DNA of 64,000 bases from Heracleum sosnowskyi. Its lineage: Eukaryota > Streptophyta > Magnoliopsida > Apiales > Apiaceae. Of this stretch, positions 21,522 to 32,396 are shown one piece after another. Location: NCBI GenBank assembly GCA_030848705.1, contig CM061243.1, positions 102,050,436 to 102,114,435 on the forward strand, given 5' to 3'. Numbering within the stretch: position 1 is the first letter of the stretch; the number at the start of each line of letters is the position of its first letter. Both the position numbers and the translations under genes were made by a program. Under the pieces are notes generated by a model. The model had not been told where the DNA came from, did no database searches, and saw nothing but the letters and a program-made list of their open reading frames with translations.

Positions 21522-23847
21522 ATGTCTGAAGAAAATCAAACTGCTCCCAAGGCTGAACAGGTTAAGCCTAATTCTGTGAGTCGATATGAAACAATCAGGG
21601 TTCCAATACTCAGGCCAGTAGAGTATCCAATTTGGAAGGTGAAGATGACCATGATTCTGGAGGCTACAGATCCAGAATACCTTGACAGAATCTATGATGG
21701 TCCTCATATGCCGACTAAATTGTCCCCTGTTGTTGATGGTCAAGAACAAAAGACTGTTCCAAAGGAAAAGAAAGATATGACTCCTGAGGACATCTCATCA
21801 ATTGCAAAAGATGCAAAGGTTAGACATCTTCTCCACAGTGCTTTAGATAATGTTATGTCTAACAGAGTAATTGGCTGCAAAACTGCCAAAGAGATATGGG
21901 ATGCTTTAGAAGTCAGATGCTAGGGAACAGGTGCTATTAAGAAGAACAGAAAGACAATACTCACACAGGAGTATGAGCACTTTGATTCAAGACCTAATGA
22001 AACCTTGACTGAGACTTATGACAGATTTTGCAAACTATTGAATGATCTGTCTCTGGTTGATAAAGAATATGAGCTTGAAGAGTCTAATCTCAAGTTTCTG
22101 TTATCTCTACCTGAAAAGTGGGATTTAAAGACAACCACAATAAGAGATAATTATGAGCTTGCTGATACAGATCTTGATGAAATCTATGGGTTGTTAAAAA
22201 CTCATGAACTGGAGATAGAACAAAGGAATAGAAGATTAAGCAAAAAGACAAAATCTGTTGCTCTCAAAGTTGAGGAGAAGCCCATCAAGAAGGAATCATC
22301 AAGGAAGAAAGCCAAGGGAAAGGCTTTAGTCATTAAATCTGAAAGCGAGTCATCAAACTCTGATGATGACTCAAACTCTGATGAAGCTTCTGACTCTGAG
22401 GATGATGAAGAACAGATGATGCAAATGGCTGCTTTAATGGTGAAGACTTTCAAGAAGATGGGATTCAAGAACTTCAAGAAAGGAAAGAGATTCTCAAGGA
22501 AAGATTCAAACTCTGATAAGAGAAATTTCAGAAAGTCTGATGGAGGATATACCAAGTCTGGAAAGAAAGACAAGTCTGAGATCCAGTGCTACAAGTGTAA
22601 AGAGATGGGTCATTATGCTCCAGAGTGCAAGAAAGGCAAATCTGAGAAAGCACTCATCTCTAAAGGCAAAGACTGGGCAGATACTTCAGACTCTGATGAT
22701 GGAGAAAATTATGCTCTAATGGCAACTGTCAGAGATGAGACTGAATCATCTGAAAATAAGGTACCCCTAACTACTTATGCTTATGATACTGATAATATAT
22801 CTGAGTTAAGAGTATATCTGAAAAGTGTACATGTTAGCTATAGGGATCAGACTTTAGAGAATGAAAGAATTAAAGCTGAGAATCTTAGTCTTAAAGATAG
22901 AAACAAGTTTCTTGAAGGAGAACTTGAAAAGATGAAGCAGATTCAAAAAGAAAGAGATGATGCTGTTTATGTTGAACAGGAGTTGCTCAAAAGATATAAG
23001 AAATTAGAATCTGATCTAGAAAAAGAAAGAAAAATAATCAAGACTTGGACAGATTCTGGAAGAGACACTCATCAAGTGTTTCAGACAGATTCTGTAGGTT
23101 TAGGCTATTGTGAAAATGATGAACTTAGGTTTAAAGACAAGGTTAAGGTTAAACCACAACTTAAACCTGTGATATTTGTTCCAGAAACAAATAAGTTAAA
23201 ATCTGTTGTAATAAGAGAAGCTGATATGGAATCAGATGAAGCCTGTGAAAAACAGGAAAATATTATAACAGAAAAACTTATGGAAAGAGAAGCTGTTAGA
23301 AAGCCAGTAAAAACTTGTGAAAAACAGGTTAATGTTGGTTTGATGACAGGAAAACAGTTCAATCATAAGCTCAAAGAGGTAAAATCTGCCATGAAACCAA
23401 AAGGATCCAAGAAGAATAGGAATGGAAAGATAGGCATAAATAAAAGAAATAATCATTTGCCTAATGCTGCTGCTCCAAGGAAAACATGTTATAATTGTGG
23501 TAGTTCTAATCATCTTGCAAATTACTGCACAAAGAATAAAAATATCAATTCTTTACCTTCTACATCAGGAGTAAAAAAATGATTATGTTAGGGTTAGACC
23601 ACAGACTTTATGCACACACTGTGGGAGCACTTGGCATTCCATTTATACTTGCAAGAGTTATCATGCTATTTATCGCAACTATTATGAGCTAAAACCCAAT
23701 CTGAAGTGGGTTAGAGCAAACTCTGCAAGTGTAAAGTCTGACAATGTTAGTTTAAACTCTGTTGATAGTAATTCCGCTGCAAAAACTAACACTGTTAAGA
23801 AAGACAAAGGATCCAAGCAAGTCTGGGTCCTTAAAACTAACACTTAG
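21522..23847 (+). pseudogene. Sirevirus gag with stop and frameshift
   Basis: Capsid/nucleocapsid protein. ATG at 21522; a TAG at 21921-21923 interrupts an otherwise open frame to 23582. The codon context (…VRC-stop-GT) suggests a CAG-to-TAG transition. The long second segment (from 22005, 525 residues) holds a UBN2/gag helical region, an acidic Ser/Asp-rich stretch, zinc knuckles CYKCKEMGHYAPEC and CYNCGSSNHLANYC, and a Lys/Glu-rich coiled coil between them. At a seven-A run (23573-23579) the frame shifts, and a third zinc knuckle (CTHCGSTWHSIYTC) continues in the new frame to a TAG at 23845-23847. Copy 1 shares these lesions as far as it extends. Confidence 0.88.
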
Positions 23848-23860
23848 TGTTTGTTTGTGA

Positions 23861-24247
23861 TTACAGGGTATAAAAGAGAGCACACTTATCTTGGACAGTG
23901 GATGCTCAGGACATATGACTGGAAATAAAGCCCTGCTATCAGACTTTAAGGAGAAGGCTGGCCCAAAGGTTTCCTATGGAGATGGCAACATAGGACACAC
24001 TCTGGGATATGGCAATATAAATCTTGGAAGTGTCATCATCACACATGTAGCTCTAGTCTCAGGACTCAAGCATAATCTGCTATCTGTGAGTCAAATCTGT
24101 GACAGAGGAAACCATGTAGATTTTCATACTGAATACTGTGAAGTTATCAGTAAATCTACTGGAAAAGTTGTTCTAGTTGGACACAGGCGCAACAACATTT
24201 ATGAAGCAAGTTTGGTACAAACTCTGATGGAAAAACAGTGTGTCTGA
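23861..24247 (+). pseudogene. Sirevirus protease and GAG-pre-integrase start
   Basis: Retropepsin-like aspartic protease with the active-site LDSGCSGHMTG motif (from 23891) and the downstream ISKSTGKVV and hydrophobic HNLLSVSQICD segments typical of Copia proteases. Preceded by a stop, so no start of its own is evident; it is normally released from the polyprotein. It runs out of frame near 24200-24245, where the next domain continues one frame over. Confidence 0.85.
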
Positions 24248-27198
24248 CTGCAAGAATGTCAAATGAAGAGAGTTGGAATTGGCATAAGAAGCTCTCTCAT
24301 CTCAATTTGAACAACATAAATGAGCTTATAAGAAAGGATCTTGTAAGGGGACTTCCAAAATCAATACTCAGTCTAGATGGCCTATGTGATTCTTGTCAAA
24401 AGGCAAAGCAAAGGAAGTCATCTTTCAAGAGCAAATCTGAATCTTCAGTAGTGGAACCTTATCATCTTCTACATGTTGATCTCTTTGGACCAGTGAATGT
24501 GATGTCTATGGGCAGAAAGAAATATGCTCTAGTAATTGTTGATGAATATACTAGATATACATGGGTGTATTTCTTATCAAAGAAGGATGAAACTGCTCAA
24601 ACTCTGATGGATCATGTAAATCTACTGGACAAAGGATCACAGCACAAAGTCAAAATTATAAGGAGTGATAATGGAACTGAATTCAGAAACTCAATCATGG
24701 AAGCTTTCTGCAAGGAAAGAGGAGTGAAACAAGAATTTTCTGCACCTGGAACTCCACAGCAAAATGGTGTAGTTGAAAGAAAGAACAGAACTTTAATTGA
24801 AGCAGCCAGAACTATGCTTGACGAAGCAAAATTGCCAACTTATTTCTGGGCAGAAGCTGTTCAAACTGCTTGTTTTACTCAAAATGCTACACTGATCAAC
24901 AAGCATGGGAAAACACCATATGAGATGGTGAAAAATAAGAAGCCAAATTTGAAATATTTTCATATATTTGGATGCAAATGCTTTGTGTTGAAGACTCATC
25001 CTGAACAGTTGACCAAGTTCGAGTTAAAAGCTGATGAAGGAATCTTTGTTGGTTATCCATTGTCAACAAAAGCATTCAGAGTCTACAATCTGAGAACTAA
25101 AGTGATCATGGAATCCATACATGTGTCATTTGATGACAAGAAAATAACTGGACTTGATGACTTAGATGGATATGATCAACTGCATTTTGAAAATGAAGGT
25201 TTATTCTCTAATGATGTAAACTCTGATGAAGCAGTACCGACAAACTCTGATGAAGCGGTTCTGATAAACTCTGACGAAGCATACTCTGAACCTCTACTGG
25301 TAAATACTGGAGAAACTGGAAATTCTCAAATTGAACAAAATAGAGAACCAGTTGAGGGGGAGCGTGAAGAAGCTCAACAAGACACAACAAGTGAGTCAGT
25401 TGAGGAAACTGATTCAAACTCTGACAGTTCAAACTCTGAGCCATCCAATTCAGGGGGAGCCTCAGATACTGCAGAAAGTCAACATATGAATCAGGAGAGC
25501 ATGGATCAAGGGGGAGGATCCAATACTGATGCAAGAAACCACTTACCAACAGCAAGAAAGTGGACACAGGCACACACACCTGATCTCATAATTGGAGATC
25601 CTGATGCTAGTGTGAGAACTAGAAGTGCAACAAATAATGAGTGTCTGTATCATGCTTTCTTGTCTCAAACAGAACCAAAGAAAGTGGAGGAAGCTCTTCA
25701 AGATGCTAATTGGATTACAGCAATGCAAGAAGAGTTAAATGAATTTGAAAGAAATGAAGTCTGGACACTTGTACCTAGACCAAAGAATAGATCAATTGTA
25801 GGTACAAAGTGGGTTTTCAGAAACAAGACTGACAGTGAAGGTGTGATTACAAGAAACAAGGCTAGACTTGTGGCTAAAGGTTATTCACAACAGGAAGGAA
25901 TTGACTATGATGAAACCTTTGCTCCAGTTGCAAGATTGGAGGCCATAAGAATTTTTCTGGCCTATGCTGCACACAAGAAGTTTAAAGTCTTTCAGATGGA
26001 TGTAAAAAGTGATTTTCTCAATGGGAAGCTTGAAGAAGAAGTGTTTGTTGAAAAACCACCAGGATTTGTAGATCCCAAGCATCCAGATTATGTCTACAGG
26101 CTTGACAAGGCATTATATGGATTAAAGCAAGCACCAAGAGCATGGTATGAAACTCTTGCTCAATTTCTTTTAGAAAGTGGGTTCACAAGAGGTACAATTG
26201 ATAAAACCTTGTTTTATTTCAATTCTGGTGATGATTTGCTTTTAGTTCAAATTTATGTAGATGATATTATCTTTGGATCTACTAATGACAAACTTTGTAA
26301 GAAGTTTGCAAAGCTTATGCAATCCAGGTATCAAATGAGCATGATGGGAGAGCTTAGTTATTTTCTAGGCTTACAGGTCAAGCAAACAGATGATGGTATT
26401 TTTATCAATCAAGCAAAATATACCAGAAATCTTCTCAAGAAATTTGGTATGCTTGATAGTTCATCTGCTACAACTCCCATGGCTACAACAACAAAGCTAG
26501 ACAAAGACACAGGAGCCTCAGTAGATATGACAAACTACAGAGGAATGATAGGGTCTTTACTGTATCTTACTGCAAGTAGACCTGATATCATGTATGCCAC
26601 ATGTCTTTGTGCAAGATTTCAAGCAGATCCCAGAGAGCCTCATCTAACAGCTGTAAAAAGGATTTTCAAATATCTCAAAGGAACCATAACCTTGGGTTTG
26701 TGGTATCCTAGAGAATCAGAGTTTAAGCTAATTGGTTACTCTGATGCAGATTTTGCAGGCTGTAAGATAGACAGAAAAAGTACAAGTGGAAGCTGTCAAT
26801 TCTTAGGTGACAGATTGGTTTCTTGGTATAGCAAGAAACAGAAGTCAATTTCCACATCCACTGCAGAAGCAGAGTATATAGCTGCTGGTAGCTGTTGTGC
26901 ACAGATTCTGTGGATGAAGAATCAGTTGCTGGATTATGGTTTGAGGTACTCTAAAATACCTATTTTCTGTGATAACCAAAGTGCTATTGCTATGACAGGT
27001 AATCCAGTACAGCACTCCATGACAAAGCACATCAGCATAAGATATCATTTTATCAGAGAACATGTGGAAGAAGGAAACATTGAGCTTCATTTTGTGTCTA
27101 CAGACCAACAACTTGCAGATATCTTCACCAAACCTTTGAGTGAAGCTACTTTTACAAGATTGGTAAATGAACTTGGAATGATCTCTGGTTTCGACTAG
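24238..27198 (+). CDS. Sirevirus pol: integrase, reverse transcriptase, RNase H
   Basis: 986 open codons without a stop. Domains in order: GAG-pre-integrase/zinc-binding HHCC (WHKKLSHLN … CDSCQKAKQ, about residues 15-60); integrase core with D in HVDLFGP (~82), D in RSDNGTEF (~143) and E in VVERKN (~180); a low-complexity linker with three NSDEA repeats (~325-345); RT from WVFRNKT (~520) with QMDVKSDFLNG (~583) and YVDDIIFGS (~674); RNase H from SDADFAGC (~834) through DIFTKPL near the end. Catalytic residues all appear present, although Asp replaces the usual Ala in the DVKSAFLNG motif. The Met at the start is not a true initiator: the protein would need the upstream protease frame, which is shifted. 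Inferred non-functional as a polyprotein, although this segment itself is intact. Confidence 0.92.
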   Translation: MCLTARMSNEESWNWHKKLSHLNLNNINELIRKDLVRGLPKSILSLDGLCDSCQKAKQRKSSFKSKSESSVVEPYHLLHVDLFGPVNVMSMGRKKYALVIVDEYTRYTWVYFLSKKDETAQTLMDHVNLLDKGSQHKVKIIRSDNGTEFRNSIMEAFCKERGVKQEFSAPGTPQQNGVVERKNRTLIEAARTMLDEAKLPTYFWAEAVQTACFTQNATLINKHGKTPYEMVKNKKPNLKYFHIFGCKCFVLKTHPEQLTKFELKADEGIFVGYPLSTKAFRVYNLRTKVIMESIHVSFDDKKITGLDDLDGYDQLHFENEGLFSNDVNSDEAVPTNSDEAVLINSDEAYSEPLLVNTGETGNSQIEQNREPVEGEREEAQQDTTSESVEETDSNSDSSNSEPSNSGGASDTAESQHMNQESMDQGGGSNTDARNHLPTARKWTQAHTPDLIIGDPDASVRTRSATNNECLYHAFLSQTEPKKVEEALQDANWITAMQEELNEFERNEVWTLVPRPKNRSIVGTKWVFRNKTDSEGVITRNKARLVAKGYSQQEGIDYDETFAPVARLEAIRIFLAYAAHKKFKVFQMDVKSDFLNGKLEEEVFVEKPPGFVDPKHPDYVYRLDKALYGLKQAPRAWYETLAQFLLESGFTRGTIDKTLFYFNSGDDLLLVQIYVDDIIFGSTNDKLCKKFAKLMQSRYQMSMMGELSYFLGLQVKQTDDGIFINQAKYTRNLLKKFGMLDSSSATTPMATTTKLDKDTGASVDMTNYRGMIGSLLYLTASRPDIMYATCLCARFQADPREPHLTAVKRIFKYLKGTITLGLWYPRESEFKLIGYSDADFAGCKIDRKSTSGSCQFLGDRLVSWYSKKQKSISTSTAEAEYIAAGSCCAQILWMKNQLLDYGLRYSKIPIFCDNQSAIAMTGNPVQHSMTKHISIRYHFIREHVEEGNIELHFVSTDQQLADIFTKPLSEATFTRLVNELGMISGFD
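25219..25300 (+). repeat. AACTCTGA-based short repeats in the integrase-RT linker
   Basis: Three near-tandem units of AACTCTGAYGAAGC encode NSDEA. The same octamer recurs across the whole element (see findings). Confidence 0.8.
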
Positions 27199-28603
27199 AG
27201 ATACGGGTTAGACTCAAAAACTATACATGTTTGATTTTTATGCTCATGATTCCTTGCATGTATTAACTGTTATGAGTACCAGTGTCATAAACTCTGAAAG
27301 TAAACTCTGATGCTAAACTCTGTTAGTCATAAAGTGTTGGTCATACTCTGTCGATTAAAGTCTGATGTTATACTCTGATTGTAATTTTGTCTGAACCATA
27401 AGGACCAATGAAGAAATTTGTATGGAACATAATTCTCAGTAAGTAATTGTGAATCCTTAAGAGTTATATAGATTCTGATCTCAAATATGTGCAGTAAGTT
27501 AACACAGCATGATACTGTCTCTATATTTATAGCATCTCTTAGTTTATTGATCCTATACACTGAGTCTGTATTAGCCGTTTGCATTTTCTCTCATAAATTA
27601 ATTGTATTAACTGATGAAAAGTCTAAACTCTGATTATTAATTGCAAATAATTCACCCTCAAATCAAAAGATGCCAAACAGAGCACAAATTCCTTTGAGAT
27701 CATGTTGTGCCTAGGAAGATCCAGGAACTTATTGTATGAAATAAGGGCTAAAATCTTTGATTTTTGGTGACTAGTGCCAACCACTGATTACTGGAAAAAA
27801 ATAAAAAAACAAAAAAAAAACAAAAAAACAAAAAAATATATATATATAAAGGGGGTGAAAAATAAAAGATATATCCAAATGAAAGGATATCAGTATACAG
27901 AGTTTAGACATAAGAATCAGATTTTATTTTATACATGAGAGTTTAGACAACCAGTTTTTACTGCTTTAGTTTGTGGATTTTATGCACTTTGAGATGATTT
28001 AAATATTGATTTCGGTAAACTCTGCTATAGCACACACAATTATTCACAACTGTACAATTTGAGAAAAGAGTTTATTGACAAAGAAGGACAAATGGTAAAC
28101 ACTGATGTATTGTGTGAAATACGCCGAGGTAATTTAATTTTAATCTCTGATGATTAAAATAAATTTTATTGGTTTCAGACATTTTATAATTTTGAGATTG
28201 GACATTTGTTTAGAAATTCAAAAGAGTATGATAACAAACGGTTCATATTTGTATTAAACAGAGGAGAGAGAGATTAAGTATTTTGAACAATGTGACATGC
28301 GGTAATTATGGCTATTTTTACTAAGCGTGTGTATTGGAAGTTGTTACATACAGCTGTCAGCATATGCACGTTTGACATCTGTCCCACTCACACACTTTTC
28401 AAAGAAGCCTGCTGTGTGTAGTAATGATTAAAACGTTTGAGTTTTAATCTTCACAGTTATTATTTAAATATACTACACATAAACGGTTCAATCTTTTACA
28501 CACCTCAACTTTTCATAAGCTTTTACTCACACACATTGTCTCAAACACTTTCACTGCATACACTATAATCTATTCTCTGTTTGTTTTCTTCTAAACTGTT
28601 CTA
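27199..28603 (+). other. Non-coding gap between pol and env-like frame of the Sirevirus
   Basis: No ORF of note. Contains several AAACTCTG copies (27285-27380, 27625), an A-rich tract with TATATATATAAAGGGGGTG (about 27795-27860) that resembles an additional polypurine tract, and a pyrimidine- and CAC-rich leader just before the ATG at 28604. A weak TATA-like TTATTTAAATATA lies near 28460. Whether the downstream frame uses its own promoter or a spliced RNA cannot be told. Confidence 0.5.
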
Positions 28604-31600
28604 ATGGCTACAACAATGTTTACTGCTTCTGGGTTAGAATTTGTTCCTAATAACTACTCAGCTCCTTTGGCAAATGAGAACGCACCGGAGGCGTTTCATT
28701 TGATTCAGAGTTTCTTGTCAAACTCTGATATCGGCACTGCTCTCACCGCACCGTCGAAGCTGTCTGCGTCACAAATAAGGACTTTTTGGCAGACAGGTAC
28801 TTATGATGATGGAGGAGAGTCTGGATCTCCATCTATCATTTTTGAGTTTCAAGGAGAAGAATTTACTGTTACTCCTACTACTGTTCGTGATGCTTTGGGT
28901 CTTGAAGATTTCAATGCATTCACAACTGTTGGAGACTTTGAGTTAGTCAGAATGATGAGGGAGATAGGATACTCTGGACCTTTGACAAAAATAGGTCAAC
29001 TCAAAAGGCCATTTTTGCGCAAGGAGTGGAGCTTCTTTTTCGATTGCATTACTCGGGCTTTTGGAAAGAAGTGCACGAATTGGGATGCGATTCCCACGGA
29101 TAGTCTACAGATCGGGTATTCTCTTCTCTATGGCAGTCAATTTGATGTTGCTAGATTAGTTTTAACTAATATTGGTGAGAAAATGCTAGAGAATAGGAAT
29201 GTTGTTTACTTCTCTAGATTTTGTCAGTTAATATTCAACTTTTGTTGTTCTAATGTTGAGATTGTAGAGGATGATGTTATCCTCTCATTTAAATTGCATA
29301 AACGCATATTTTCTGATCTCACTAACAAGGATAACAAGAAAGGAGATGTTGGTGTGTTACTGTTGCCTGAGTCTGTGCAACAATTCATGGTCAACTTACA
29401 ACAACAACAACAACCACAACTGACAAACACTGAAGCTGGACCTTCTGTGTCTCAACCACAGAGGTCAAAGAAATCTAAAGTAAGGGCCGTTAAGTCTGTC
29501 AGGATAAACACTGAAGCTGGGGCATCAAATGCTGATGATATGCCTCAGAAAAGAAGGATGAAGAAAAGAAGAGCCAATAGGGCATAGTCTGATATTGTTG
29601 ATGAAGAGACTGAAACTGATGAAGAAACTCTTCATCAGAGAAAGAGAAGATTGGTAGCAGCACATCTGTTTGGTGCTGAAAATATCTCTTCAAATGCTGT
29701 TGAAGATCTTGAAATTGAGATTCCCGAAGATGGAATTGTTCCTGAGGACAGAGTTTTTATGGAGACTGTTCTTCAAAAGGAAGCTCCTACATCAAAGTCT
29801 GATGATGTAGTTGAGAATGCTGCAAATGAAGCTCCTATGCCCACAGAGGATAGAGCACATGTTGAGATTGCAGATGAAGAGGCTACAGAGCCACAAGGAT
29901 TTTATATGGAAATTGAAGCAAATCTCTCTATAAACTCTGAACATTTCACTGAGGGTTTGGAAGCTGATCAAGATACTGTTGAACTTGCAGAATCTATGGC
30001 TTCTCACACTGAAATAATTTCTTTTGATCTTGAGAAAGGTGAGGAAGTCGATCAGACTTTGGATGCTAATGCTACAGAAACTGTTGCTACAAATCCTGAT
30101 GTTGCTGATAAGGATGCAACAGAGAATGTTCCTGTTGAAGCAGAGTTTGTTGTAAACTCTGAGGATGTTATTGTTCTTGAAGCTCTACAACAATCTGTTG
30201 TTGAGATTGTAACAAAAGAAGCAGAGTTCCTGCATACTGCAAACTCTGAGATTCCAGAATCTGATGCTGAGAATATTCCTGCAGAAAATACAGCAGAGAA
30301 TGATAATGATAATGATAGTTCTGATCATTCTCAAGAGGAGTTATTTGAGAGTCAAGCAAACTCTGATGAGCTAAGAGAGGTCAATCGAGCTACAACTGAG
30401 CATTTTCAAGATATGTACTACAATAGATGGGCTGCTGCGGATTGTATCTTTTCAGCACAGAGGGCTGCTGATTTTCTTGGTGATTCTGTGAAGACGATTT
30501 CAACTCCTGATATTCTTACAAGTCTGAAGGCTACAGTGATTCAAATTAAATCTCTCCACAACAGATTTGATGAGTCTCATAAGGAAGTCACTGCTTTGAG
30601 GAATGAAGTTGGTCTGCGAGATCTCACTCTGAAGAATGATAGAACTTATTACAATTCCATGTTTAAGAAGCAAGCTAAGGACTCTGATGACATTCAGAAG
30701 AGGCTTGGGAAAGTTGAGGACAATCAGACTGCTATGTCTGCCCAACTGACATCAATTTCTAATGCTATTGAGTTGTTGACATCAATTTCTGATGATGTCA
30801 AAAAGGGGGAGAGTGTACCAAGTGACAAATGCAAAGACACTCAAACTCTGAGACGGAGGGATGATGGTAATGATGGTGGAAACAAGGGAGATGGAAAGAG
30901 CTTAAGGTCAAATGCTGATAGCAGACTACTTTCAAGAAGATCAAACTCTGATAAAAGATCAAACTCTGGAAAGGGACATGCAAACTCTGCCAGTGGTTCA
31001 AGATTCAAAAGTTTGATAATCTCTGATAAGCCTACTAAAGATGAGGAAATTGCTGCCAACGTGTTTATGGCAGAACATGGAAAAGATGTTACAATTGAAG
31101 ATATCCAAGCTGAAGAGCAAATGCTTGCTGAGGAACACATGAAGAATCTTGAAGCTGGAATCTACAAGAAGAAGGAAATCAAGGCTCCCAGAAAGAAAGA
31201 AAAAGGAATTGTTATCAAAGAGAATGTAAACTCTGATCAGAGTTTACAGTACTCAAGGAGGCCTGTGATTAAAAATACTGACAAAGGAAAAGGTAAACTG
31301 GTAGAAGAAGAACAGTTACCTAAGAAGATTTATTCAACCTCTGACATTGCTCAAGTTGAAACAAGATTAGCTAAATCAACCTCTGACGCTGCTCAAGTTG
31401 ATGTTATTGTTAAGAATGTGCCAACCTCTGACAATGCTCAAGTTGTGCAAACTCATCTATCTTCACCACTCCAAGGTTTCAAAAGATCTTCATTACCTGA
31501 AACTCTGAAGCCTAGCCAGGTGAACTTTCTACAAACCAGAACAGTACTTGGAAAACAATCTTATGATAAATCTGGTTTGGGTTCCCACAGAGAGAAAAGA

Positions 31601-32233
31601 GTTAATAATAGTCCTTTAGATCATACATCACTGGCAGAACCTGGTGTTGGGGTTACTCAAGAAAACCTTGATAAACTAGAATCTGTTCAGATGATTTCCC
31701 ACAGAGGCTTGAAGAAGGAGTTTTTATTATACTTTATGGCTGATGGCAGAGTTTACAGAATTGGAGAAGATGATATTTGTCTAAAATTCTGGGAAGAGCT
31801 AGAGTATGTTCTCTATCTCCTGAAGATCAAAAATAGAAATACTCATAATGCTGCTTTGGTTTTAAAAGACAGAATGATGAAATCGAAAGTTCTTTTTGGA
31901 GGAAATGTTTCCAGTGCTTATATTCCTAAGTACAGAGATGCACATGGAAAGTTGGTGGAAATGAAGAAAAATAGTGCTAGATTCAGGACTGCACTAAATA
32001 AGAAAGTTCTAGAGTTCAATCTAGAGTCTGATAAGGCTTTTTATATCAGACTTGGCAATGAAATGAACAAGAACAACATCTATTCTTTAAGGGCTGCCAT
32101 TTATCAAATTGGTGAAGATGAACCAGAATTGAAGGAGCTGAAGAAGGATATGATTGCTGAACTAGATCGAGCTGAGAGAAAGTTACTGTCAGATTATATC
32201 AGGACTGTACCTGATATCCAAGAAATTCAGTAA
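28604..32233 (+). pseudogene. Sirevirus env-like additional reading frame, one in-frame stop
   Basis: Two open stretches in the same frame, 28604-29587 (327 residues) and 29651-32233 (860 residues), separated only by a TAG at 29585-29587. The frame stays open between the stop and the second Met, so the lesion is a single nonsense codon. The N-terminal part (EAFHLIQSFLSNSDIG, then an FWQTG and FEFQGEEFTVTPTTVRDALG region) resembles the extra ORF of Sireviruses seen in many dicot genomes. It is followed by Gln runs, a basic segment (KKRRMKKRRANRA), a long acidic Glu/Asp/Asn-rich region, a coiled-coil-like stretch and a Lys/Ser-rich tail. I see no obvious signal peptide or transmembrane segment, so the env label is by position only. 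Confidence 0.75.
31225..31248. repeat. 24-bp perfect palindrome in the env-like frame
   Basis: Centred on CTGATCAG at 31233-31240; formed by AAACTCTG and its reverse complement CAGAGTTT meeting head to head. Confidence 0.95.
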
Positions 32234-32385
32234 AGTCTGACTGTAAGTTTTTATGTTTTCTGTTCTAAGTTAAATTTAAACTCTGTTTTAAAATTAAACT
32301 CTGTTATATTTTAAACACTGCATTTGTTATATGTTTTGACATCATCAATTATCTTTTTAACTTGTACATTTTTATTATGCACAAG

Positions 32386-32396
32386 TTGGGGGAGAT
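32386..32396 (+). other. Sirevirus polypurine tract
   Basis: TGGGGGAGATT immediately before the 3' LTR, the usual plus-strand primer position. Confidence 0.85.

Larger units (their letters stand above)
8627..23754 (+). repeat. Tandem duplication, copy 2 (inferred full unit of 15,128 bp)
   Basis: If the duplication is a simple head-to-tail event, the unit runs from the junction at 8627 to the point in the Sirevirus where the copies diverge (23754). Only 15129-23754 can be compared with copy 1 inside this window. The first 6.5 kb of the unit should also be found immediately left of the window. Confidence 0.7.

Noticed and set aside
21921..21923. Programmed stop-codon readthrough in Sirevirus gag
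   Set aside because: The bases after TAG (GGAACA) do not fit the CARYYA readthrough context, and a single C-to-T change from CAG explains it.
23573..23582. Programmed -1 frameshift at A-AAA-AAA between gag segments
   Set aside because: The zinc-knuckle continuation is in the +1 frame; the -1 frame has no conserved protein, so loss of one A is simpler.
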